This document shows positions 50,234 to 61,516 of a stretch of 64,000 nt of DNA, piece by piece. Below the pieces are notes generated by a model, which saw only the letters and a program-made list of their open reading frames with translations, was not told the origin of the DNA and made no database searches. Position numbers and translations under genes: made by a program. The stretch's first letter is position 1; each line of letters begins with the position of its first letter. Location of the stretch: positions 62,001-126,000 of the forward strand of contig CAJNDT010000968.1 of assembly GCA_905221615.1 (NCBI GenBank). The letters run 5' to 3'. The DNA is from Symbiodinium sp. CCMP2592. Lineage: Eukaryota > Sar > Dinophyceae > Suessiales > Symbiodiniaceae.

Positions 50234-53200
50234 CGAGTACACCAAAAAGGCGGCGGCCCTGGACACGTGCACCGATGCCCTGGCGGCCCTTTGGGGTCCC
50301 TCGCTCTGGCCAGCACGGCCGAGGCTGGGGGGTTCCCACCTTCTTTTTTGAGATCTTAGAGTTTAGGGTTTAGGGTTGAGGTGGGTTTAGGGTTTTTAGG
50401 AGTTTCGGGGATCTTAGGGGCTTGGGATCGTAGGGGCTTAGGATCTTAGGGCTGAGGGTTTGGGCTTTCTTTGTGTGGGTTAGTATAGGAGTTCGAAAAA
50501 CTCGACCAGTGTTCCCTTTTACAGCACAGTATGCTGCATGGCGAGGAGGGTTCGGGCGGCGCTGGTCGGCAATGCGGCGTTGGAGGAGGGGTTTCCTCAA
50601 CCTTCGGGGTCAAAGGTACAGGCTCTTCTTGACATTCTTGGTAGGGTTTAGAGTTTTGAGTTCCTTGTAGGGCCTGGGTGTTGGAGCAGTCGTTCTTGAA
50701 AGTCTGGGGTCAGGGCATGGTGCAGGCAAGGGAGCGCGATGTTTGGCCATGGTGCAGTGTGTGGTGCATTGCAGTGCGACTTCGGGACATGGCAGGGCCT
50801 CTGGCATCTCCAGGGTGGGGCGCTGCAGAAGAAGTATCAGTAGCATTCCTTACGGGTCCTTGTTGTGGCTATACTCTACTATACTATACCATACCATACC
50901 AAGCCGCAGTAATCCCCACAACCCCATTATTTTTGTTCGAGGTCTGTATTATATGATGCATCACTATCCAAATCTGGCGGGCTGGGCACTAGGCCCGCGG
51001 AGTGTGGGGTTTGGGATCCCTGAAAAAAGGGGAAACCCTGCTACAAAGTATGACAAGCTTGCCGTGGACGGGCGCGCGAAAGGGACACCTGAAAGCAGCC
51101 TCCAGTCTTTGTCGTGAGGAGCTCAGCCGCCATGTCGCGCTTGTGAGTTGGTGGGCACCTTGGCCTTGAATCATGTTCGCTTCGGGTTCCTTGCAGGGGT
51201 TCTCCGGAGATTCTAGGGGGATCTATAAGGAACCCATACTGCAAGGAATCTCTTCAAGATCTATAACCAGGCGATCATAAAGGGAATTGAGGTGACGTTG
51301 GATCTACGGAACACAGCAACATCGCTACGAGACGCTTCAAAACCTTGACAGAAATCTTATACCGTTGTAGAAGCCTTTCTTACCCCAAGAGGAGGCGGAC
51401 AACCAAAATCATCCTATAGATTCCTTGCAAAATCCTTCTGAATCGTTCTTGGACTCCTTTCAAAAAATCCCCCTATAGTTCCCCCAGAAGGAGGCCGACC
51501 ACCAAAAACCACCTTAAAGATTCCTTTCACATTCCTTTTGAATCTTTTTTTGGGAATCCTTTCAAAAAACCTTAACGTTACCAAGGAGGCGGACCACTAC
51601 TACCTCTTCGCCTGCACCGGCCGAGCCTTTCAGCACTGGCGCCGAGACCTGCGCCGCCACGGCGGGCTCGAGGCCAGCGTGTCCTGATGACTCTGACAAA
51701 GGGAGGCTTTTAGGGTTTTATGGTGTGGTCGTTACGGTTTTTTAAAGTCGAGGGCTTTGTGGTGGGTCTCCAATTTTTGTGAAGGTTGCTGCGAATTGGT
51801 GATCCTTTGGGGGTCCTTTGCAATCTGTTTTCGGGATCCCGTCATGTAAGTCATGTAAGTTTTGCTACTGTCGTTCCTTCGTGTTGTATTGTAGCTACAA
51901 ATTGGGGGCCCTGCAGAGGATACTGCTACCACTACTGCGCAGAATGATTGTCATATCCTGTCAGCAGCATCATCATACTGCCCGGTACAACAGAACAAAG
52001 TAACTGGTATTCCACTCCGACCCGACGGCCAAAGACCCCACCAAACAAGAAACAGCATGACCCTAACTCCTAAACCCTAAACCCTAAAACCCTAAAGCTC
52101 TCTGCATGGTTTGTTTGATCGGCCAGTACGAAGAGGTGCAGTTGCACTACCTGCACGCGCTGTCGCCTCAGATGGTCGACCTCGAGCCCAGGCAGGAAAT
52201 TGTTGGCCCTTTCTTTCTCTAGATGTCGGGATTGGTGGGTTCAGGACTTGGGGTTGTGGGTTTAGGGTCGATTAGAGCTTTAGGATAGGAGTTTAGGAGT
52301 TGTGGTTTTGGGGTGTAGGATTGGGCATCTCAGGTGGATGGTTTAGGACTTCGCTTGTGTAGAGTTTAGGATGTGGGGTTAACATTCTGGGTTTTCAGGA
52401 TTTGGGCATGTGGTTTCAGGTGGTTCTGGGTTTGGAGGTTAGGTTACCTGAGACCCGCTTCAAGCCACAAGCACCCCAGCTTCAATTCTAGCCCTACGCT
52501 ATTTCAGCCATAAGCCCCGGAGTCTGACGCTTGAATCATTGAAAGAATTGCTTTAAAGCCCATTATGAATCCTACGAGGCAGTAGGTGGCAGAACTTCTG
52601 TGTTCTTTGTCAGCATCCCAGGGCACGAGACACAGAAGCCCGGCCGGATGTCCAGCCCGACACGCAACCACTCCCAGAGATCCCCAGGCCCACAAAATCC
52701 CGAGCCCACCACCCCAAATCCTTAAACCCTTTTCCCTCAAAATCTGAAACCCGAGAGCCCTAAAACCCTATCTAGATCCCGGAAATTATCCCCTATAGAT
52801 CCCCGATAGACCCCGTCTAAGCCGTTCAACCGTAACCCTTTGACCCTAAATAGCCCTAAGTTCACTGAGGATGCGGAGCGCTCCGCAAATTTTTCGTCCG
52901 AGCCCTTCGACCACGAGGCCTTCCTCCCAGCTCCTTTGAGCTTCAAGGCCGGGTGCTTCGAAAAGTTTGGGGCTTTGGGCTTTGAGGGTTTAGGGTTTAC
53001 CCTAAACCCTAAACCCTGAACCGATTCCGGGTTTCTGCTTCGAAGATTTGGGGTCTGTAGAGCTTTGTTGTTTCAGGATGTTTGCAGTGTTCTGGGCTCT
53101 ATAGGGGTTTGTAAGGGTTTGGTTTGAGGATTTCTTCGGTGCAATGGGCTCTATAGGTTTTTTGCTGGTCTTTTCCTCCAGTATTTTTCTTCAGGGTGTT

Positions 53201-56200
53201 ATAGGCTTTTTTCTTCGATGTTTGGGTTTCCCAGGCTTTTGAAGTGGGGTTCAGCAAGGGGTTATCAAGGGTTTAATAAGGGTGTCATAAGGACTTCCAG
53301 CAACACCGTACTTCTCATATTTAGAGATCCCATTTCTGAAGCCAACAATCTCGAGAGCCCTAAACCCCGCTTCTCAAAACCTCTCTGAAACTCGAAGATG
53401 CCAGGCTTCTGCAAACGAACTTCCTCACAATGCCATCCTCCACGCGCCTCCGCATGCTCCGGGTCGGCCCGCTGCGGGCAGCAGGCGGAATAAGTTGGAA
53501 GAAGCGTGTATGTAGGCGTGGAATGAAATCACCTTCTTGCGGCGTTGACGAAGTGTACGAATCAAGTTTGGATGCAGCCGTGTCTTTTGATGCTCGGGGG
53601 TTTCGAGAGGTGACAGAGACCGTGTTGATCGCACGGTATCGGGTTGCTGTCAGGGTTTCCGGCGTTGTGGGGTTTCGCAGTGTTTGGAGTTGTTACCATA
53701 ATCACCACAACCCAAAGCCCTGAAACCCTTAGCTTAAAGCCTTAAAACTTGAAACAATGCTTGGAAGCTTCTTCGAGGTTTGCGAGGCTATGCTCTAGAA
53801 TCCCTAGAAACTGTCAGTTGTGGATTAAGATTTTGAGCTCCTGCATCCAGGCGCCCGCTGGTTGATGTCGTGGAGCTCCTTGGTCTGACCTTCGAGGACT
53901 GACATGGAAAGCCCACAGCTACCACAAGCCCTTTCAAGTTGCATCGCTTAAGCCCTAAACGCTGACTAAACCCTGTTTGCAGCGTACCACTTTTAAAGGC
54001 CTAGGCCAAAGGGCTGTTTTCATGATATGTTCTCAGGGTCTCCTAAATTAGGATTTGTGAAGGAGCCCGAATCTCCTAAAACCCAAATCCTCAGGTTCTG
54101 TGCGGCGTCTGCGGCGGCGCCGGCGAAAAGAGCACCGGAGCTTCCGCCCTGCGGGAACTTCCAGGCTCTCTTGTGAAGAGAGTTGTTCTAGAGTGCTTTT
54201 GCCACGATTTCCATTGGCGTCGTGTCGTTGTATTCGGGCATCACAAGCCTCTATAGGATCTTACAGAGTTTCGAGGTCTTTCGGTCTTTTTCAATCTTCG
54301 GCATTTTGGGGCTTAGGGTCCTTAAGGCGTGGCATTCGAGTCTAGCGCTTTGGGTGTTGGGCGTAGGGTGCAGGCCTTAGACCCAAAGCCGCCAAGCCCC
54401 AAACCGTAAACTCGAACCGTGGAGCCTATCCATCAGCCCTGGAAACGAAACCGAGACTGGGAACTCCAAGCCAGAAGCCCCAAACCTAGAAGATGTCAGC
54501 CATCGATCCCGTGAGCCCAGCAACCCGCAATGCCTGCATCGAATGACTCCCAACTGTGTCCTCCACCCCGAGCAGTACATCTACAAACTCGATCCCTAAA
54601 CCGTCGAACCCTGCAAGCCTAGACCCCTGAACCCCTGAAACCTAAAACAAAAGCCCCAAACCCTAATCAGGCCCTAATCCCCAAACCCTAAACTCTAAGC
54701 CTTGAACTCCCCCAAACGACGGCCCCTGGAGGCGTGGATCCTGAAGGCGACCTGCTGGGGAGGAGGCCCGGATCCGTTATTCTCAGAGAGCCAGCATCCC
54801 TGATTTCAGGAAGGTAGCTTGCGCTATCAGGGGCTTATGATCTAAAGTATACCCCTGAATTGAGGAGTGTTGGAGTGTATCTTAAAACTGTAAGGGGCTT
54901 AGTTTCATGATCGAAGTAATAGGAATGTAGCACTATGATTTAAAGAATCCTTGTTGAAGTTGTATTGGGTTCCCTGAGTCTTTGCCAAACGGGGTTTAGG
55001 GGTTTGGGGCACAGTTCTCTTTGTTTGTTGTTTTTGTTGAGGGGGGGGTGGGAGGGGCGGGGTTAGGGTTCGGGGAGTTGTTCAGATTCGTCGGAACTCA
55101 TGGTCTGCTGCTTAGGGCTCATGCTTCCAAACTCTCATGCTGCGCTGCCACACGCTGTTCTGTTGGAAGCTGTAGGCGACCCGCGCGAGCGAACGGAGCT
55201 GATCGGGGCAGACGGCTATGCCGGCGTGGCATGCGACCTGATCGCAACTGGCTTGCGGTTGAGGGTTTAGACTTTCGGCCTTTCGGCTCGTCTTCAAAAC
55301 GCATTTTCAACACCGTATAAGCACCCTTGGAAACAAGCCTATTCTAACTAAAAAGGAGGAAGAAGCTTCAGAGCAATAGCTTCATTCTGATTCTGAAGAG
55401 CTAGATATATTATCCCCATAAAGTGGCACAGGAAGGAGTAAGCGGGAGCTAGCCCGCAGGAATTCCCTCCACCCGAAATCACACAAGTTGCATGCCGCAG
55501 CAAAGATCCTTTTACAAGGGCTCCGGCCACCCCGGTATCCTTAAACCGAAACACTGAATCCCAAGTGGAAGGGCCAAATATCTCTATCCTAATCAAATCT
55601 GTACCTGTACATCCTAAGCCTATGTAAGCCCAAAGTGGTGTTCGTTTTCCCGTCGAGTTTGACCGCGATCCCTTCCCCGAACCGCCAAACCCGAAAGCCT
55701 AAACCTGAGAGCTTGAAAAGCGGAAGTCCTACGCCTTAACTCCAGAAATGCAGAGGATGTCTAGGGGATTCTGGAGTCATCGGGCTGACAGGCAGAACAC
55801 CAAACCCCTAAAGCCTTGCAAACCAGCGAAACGCCTCAAAGACTCCTTTAATGGTGCAAGTCAGGCTGGAGCCCTGCACACAACTTCTGCTTCTCTGCAT
55901 TGCTGCCGAGGTCTGCCATCCGAATGTTTAGAGCTGTTGGCGTGTTAGGGTTGTTAGAGCTTCAGGGGTTTGAGGTTTTGGTAGGATCCGCCGTTGGGTT
56001 TCCCCACATGTTTGGGGCTTCTTCTTTAGGAAGTTCCTCAAAGGTTATCACACGAAGGTAGTGTTTCTGGGCCGCATGCGGTTTGATTGGGATTCCGGGC
56101 GTCCGGTTGTTGGATTTGGCATTTAGGGCTGAACTGAAGAAGCTGCAAGTCGATTTGGGTAGTTCTCTAAGTTAGGGCCCTTTGGCAGGGCCAAGGTTCA

Positions 56201-59200
56201 TACAGGAGCCGATCAATTGGTATCTAGGCCCTGCTTTGGGCTGAAGGTTTAAGCTTCATTCCATGATCTTCATGGCAGCAGGCATGCTGTGCACAAGGGA
56301 ATCCTCAAGACTTGTTGCGCAGTCTGTCGCACTTCGCTAAACCCATGGCGGTGTTCTAGCCCTCTCAATCAAGGACTCTCAGCCCCTAGCCCACAAACTC
56401 TTTCCAAAAATCCAAACCCTAAGGCAAAGAGTGCATAACAGCAACAAGCAAAAGCCAACGTTCACAAAAACCAGGAGTGCCCAATCCATCCGAAGCAACC
56501 ACACCAATCTCTAAAGCCCTAAACTCTCAACTTTCCTGAACCCTGGACCTTGAACCCTAAACTCCCCTAAATCCGAAGCTCAAAGCCCCAACCCTAAAAG
56601 TCACAAGCCATAAACCCGGATGCGAAGGAACCGCACCTGGCAGTTGCGCGGCCAGACCATCGGCAACTGCTTCTCGAGCTCGGCGACCTTCTACCATGCG
56701 AGGCCGGGGACCTTGAAAGGGGACTTTTCAGGGCTTCATGAAGGTTCCTTTCAAGGCTTCTTTAAGGGTTCGCCTAAAGTGGTCTTTAAAGGGACCGGCC
56801 AGTAAAAAGGCTTCCGTTTGGGGTTTACGACTCAGGGTCCGGATTTGAAGTTTTAGGCTTTTGGGGTTTGGGGTCGGCAGAATCTTACGGTAGGCCTCTT
56901 GGCGACGGCTTCATCGGATTCTACAGGGCCTGGGGTATGAGGTTTCATGGGGCTTTGGTGAGGTTCTCAAGAGCTTCAGGTGCGGAGTTTACCAGTGTCC
57001 AGCAGCTCCAGCAAAGTAGCGTGACCTAAAGCCGTCAGTGAGCACGTGCCAGTGACAATTGCGGCATTCATTAAATCAGGGCCCCCTTCAGTGTTCCCAT
57101 GATAAGAGCGACATACTCTCTTCGGGGTTCAGAAAGGGACCCTAACTGAAAGAGTATAGTCTCTTAGAGTACCTTATACTATTTTACTCTACAGCAAGAT
57201 AGTATAGCTGATCGTATCAACTATGGTACTAGAGTACAGTGTACAGTGTCTTATGCTCTGGTGATGCTGCGCAGCTCCCAGGCACATCTGTCAGGCGCTC
57301 AACGCCACGCTGCCGACGCCGCCAGTCTGTTCAACACCCTAAACCCTAAACCCCCAAACCATAAACCCTAAACCCCGAACCATAGACCCTAAACCCCAAA
57401 TCGTAACCCCCAAAAGCCCTAAACGAAAAGGTTGCAGGCTTGGCAGGGTGTTGACGCCTAAGAACAGATTGGCCGCCCTTTGGCACCAGTGCCTTAGACA
57501 ACACGGTAGCGAGGCATAGATGTCATTGGACATCATGTTTTGGTGCCGGAATGCGCTTCTCATTACTACGATGATCGAGACCGCTTTTGTCAACTGTTCA
57601 GCATGCCTCAACCCTAAACCCTAAACCCTGTGTCGCGGTGACTGTGGAGGCCCTTCAACTCCCACTCGAACCGTAGCTGCTCCCAACGCAGGAGATGGCA
57701 TGGAGATCTGGATCTTTTCGGGTCATGTACAATGACAGGCTGTAAAACGTAGGTACAGACATCGGTGTGACTGTTCTCGCCGAAAGGCTCTGTACCTCCA
57801 GAGTTCGCCTTGCGGGTTCCCCAGTTTCCTGCTCCAACCCTTATAGAAGAACTCATACAGGAATCCCTGAAACCCTGCAAAAAAGGACCCATATGGGGTG
57901 TCCTTGGGGGTTCCAAGGTCCCAGCAGATGGTTGGCTGCTGCTCCATCGGCTGCTACGGTCTGTCTCGCGTTTGGCTGAACTCCGAGGTGCCGGAGTGCT
58001 ACCAGGAGACCACCGGGGCCTGCTTTTGCAATAAGGGGCTTGGAACTATCAGTGGTAGTATTCCCGGACAGCCATCAAATACTTTTCGGAACAGCCAGTA
58101 ATGATTTGTGGGTTTGTACTGCAGCAGATACCACCCAAAACCCAATTCGAAATATTCTGAAAGCCACAGTATTCGGTGCAAAGGAAGGGGATATGGGGGG
58201 AACCAAGGGGCATCCTAGGCCTTTGCTTGTTTGCAAAGTGCACTGGGCTCCGCCCTCGCGCTGCTCCGGAGCACCGAAGCCCTGAAACTCTAAAGCCAGA
58301 AAGCCCTGAAGTCGAAAAGCTCGGTTTAGGGGTTTAGGGTCTAGGGGTTTAGGGTTTAGGGGTTTAGAGTTTGGGGGTTTGGGGTTTTGGGTTTAGGGGT
58401 TTAGGGTTTGCCCCAAGCTCTGAACGCTGAAGCCTGAAGGACTATGACTCTCCTCCGCCAGTGCTGCCGCATCTCACACCGCATTTCTATTCTTATGGGG
58501 CTGAGCCGTGAGCTGCAGGGTGATCGTCTCAACCCTATAGTCCCTAAAGTTCCAAATCCTAATCCTGCCCTAAACCCTAAACCCCTAAAGCCAAACCATA
58601 AAGCCTCAAACCCTAAAGCCCTAAAGCTCTTAGCCCTAAGCCTCAAACCTTAGAAACTCCTCAAAGCCCTTAACCCCAAACGCCTGCCTCAAACCCTGAA
58701 GTCCTTAACCTTAAACCCGAATCCGCCTTTTCCTGTCGACCAGCCCAGGTTTGCGCCGGAGGAGGAGCCCATCGGCGTCCCGACGAAGGTGCCCGACCGG
58801 CGAGCTCAAGAGGACCGTGGATAGGGGTTTAGAATTTAAGGGTTTCAGGGTTTTGGGGGTTCAGGGTTTGAGGGTTCAGAGTTGTAGGGCTTTTAGGGTT
58901 GCAGGGTGTTTAGCGTTGCAGGGTTTTTAGGGTTTAGGATTTAGGGTCTTGGGTTCAGGGCTTTTAGGGTTTGAGGTTTTTAATTGGGGATTAGGGTTTA
59001 AGGCATAAATTAGCGGTATAAACATGGTTGAGGTTTGGGGGGAAGCAGGATTCCCAGAAAACGCCAGACATGCCGAGCCCCAAACCTTCACCTCCCAAGC
59101 TTTGACGCCGCTGGCCCTGATCTCCGAGCCCAACCCTAAACCCTAAACCCTAAACTCCTAAACCCTAAACTCCTACACGCAACACCCTAAACCCTAAATC

Positions 59201-61215
59201 GTTAACCTTAAACTTTAAACCCTACACCCTAAACTCTTAAACCCTACAGCCAAGAAGCCCCCAAAAGGCTCAGCCGGAACTGCAAGGAGCTCGCCCGGGC
59301 TTTCCTTCGGAAGCACGAGGAAGCGCGCAGCACCGAGATCGACTGGGATCCCCCTCTGCAGGTGCCGGAAGACAAAGGAAAAAGACCAGCAGATTGCGGG
59401 AGCGTTTGTTCGATGCGGCGGTTTAGGGCCGTAGCGATTTGCGCTTTTGGGTTTGTGGGTTTAGTTCGTGGAGCTTTCCCGCTTGGTGTTTTAGGCTTTC
59501 GGGGTTAGTGGTTTTAGGGGCTTGGTGTTTCAATTTGGGGATTTAATGTGGTCCTGTCCTGCGACTTCAGGTTTGGTATGTTGGCCTGGTTTTGGGGTTT
59601 AGGTCTTGGGATTGCGCATGCTACGTGTATGCTTTTCTATTGCGGTGTTGGGTCTTATCATCCCATGGCTTGACTCTTTCGATAAGGTCTTTCGATAAGG
59701 TTTTCGGGCTTATTACTGTACTGTTTCCTAGTAAACCCAAAAATACAGCACCCTCTGCTTAAATGGTGTCTTCGAGCGAGCCAACGGCGACATCGTCTTG
59801 TCGCGGACGGCGTACGAGGACGGACGGGCCAACAGGGAGGGAGCTTTGGTAGAGCACTTTGGGTGGTATTGCGATTCCTTAATCAAGCCAGTGACCTTTC
59901 CGTGTTTTGGGGCGTAGGGGTTAGGCGTTTAGGTTTTGAGTTCAGGGTTTGGCGTTAAGAGGCTCATGGTTTGGATGTTGGGGTTTGGGTTTTAAGCTTA
60001 GGTTCGTTTCTGTTTGCTGTATCAGCTTTGGGTGCAAGAAGACACCCTTCAACCCTCAGAAAGATAGAATCAAATGCTAGGGCCATCTAGTGAGGTTATG
60101 TTGCTTACCACAAGCCCAGAAGGATGTGGCGTTCAGGCCTGGCCACGCAAAATGCTGGCAGGAGGAGGCCCAGCCGGGCTTGAGATGATTATGGGGGCCT
60201 GAATCATTAGAGTCGGGTTACTCTAAGGGTCTTTCTAGAGGGTTCAGAAGTGCTTCTACAAGCCCGTAACGTAGGGGCCTGAATAATTGGAGCAGGTTTC
60301 GGTGGTATGCCAGACATACCAAACTGCAGTGATTTTAATGAACCCTCAGGAATTCTATGGACGGTTATTCACAGGCCCTGTGGGTCATGCAGGATCTTGC
60401 CGCCCATCAGCCACATCAATGAACCCGTCATCATGAAGCCTTACACCCTAAACCTTGCGCCTTCATCCCTGCACCCTAAACCCTACATCCCTTACACTCC
60501 CATCCATAAGCCCTGGAAGCGCTGACGAGTATAAGCTCTAAAGCGTAAGACTTAAACAGGAGGAAAAAGGCGTTATGAAAAAGCCAGAGCCCTAAGCCCT
60601 ACATTCCAAGGCCTAGGCCCTGAACCCTAAACCACAGACCGCAAAGCCGCCTAGGCCCTAAATCCTAAACCTAGACCTAAACCCTATGGCCTACATCCTG
60701 AACCCTAAACCACAGGAAGGAAGCCCTTTAAAGTACGAGGCGATAGATATCCTTGAATCGTAAACCCTAAGCCCCAACCCTGAAGAGAACCCTTCAAAGT
60801 ACTGGACGTACATAGTTTTTCACAGTGGTTCTTGGACGCTCGGTCCTCCATCCAGGACTTGCGGGTTTTTTGGAGCTTAGGAAGTCATGGGAGGGAGCAC
60901 TTAGGCTTCAGAGGCTTAGCTGGGGAGTAATTAGGATCGATGGCCCCTTGGCCCCAAGACCGTGAACCCTGAATGATGACTACCTTGTTGATTTCTCCCG
61001 CAGCCCCTGATGTACCCCAAACTTGGCCTCTGCCCCGAGATCCAAACAGACCGGAAGCGTCAAAACGACCGAGAGCTTGCACGGCCTGAAGTCAAAACGC
61101 CCGGCCTGAAGCCAAAACGCCCAGCCCCCTAACACCTAAACCCTAAACCGTAGTCAAAAGTCTCAGCCCCGGTTCTCCCCGGATCCTCCACAACCAGCCA
61201 GCGGCATGCCCTCAG
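50234..61215 (+). other. Second copy of the exon-island block
   Basis: Near-identical to 27513-38039, with islands d (50234), e (50538), f (51586), g (52098), h (52861), i (55136), j (56619), k (57948), l (58732), m (59269) and n (59768). Telomere-type tandem runs lie at 57332-57400, 57610-57632 and 59134-59250. Some islands have changed splice sites, so this copy may be decaying. Confidence 0.55.
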
Positions 61216-61271
61216 GATTTTCAGCTTCGCTGCGGCCGTGCATGCGCTGCAGCGCGCGCTGCCATCCAAAG
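61216..61271 (+). CDS. 56-bp candidate first exon of FNIP gene D
   Basis: CTCAG|GATTTTC to CCAAAG|GCCCC; reads FSFAAAVHALQRALPSK. See the copy before gene A. Confidence 0.45.
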
Positions 61272-61516
61272 GCCCCACAATCCTTGCTGGACTGAAGAGA
61301 GTGTCTACCATGTAGAATGTTTCTTTCTTCTCTTTCTCCTGTCTAATAGTGCGTTTTCGCAGCATCGTGGAGCCAGTTGCATTTGACTGTCTGCAGTGGC
61401 CGGGCATTGAGCGTTAAACGCTATTTTGACAGCATGATGCATGTTCGCCACACACAGCTGTTTGTGATCACAGCCAGAGACAGTCCGGCAAGTTCTTTAG
61501 ATCCGCCGCAAAAGCC

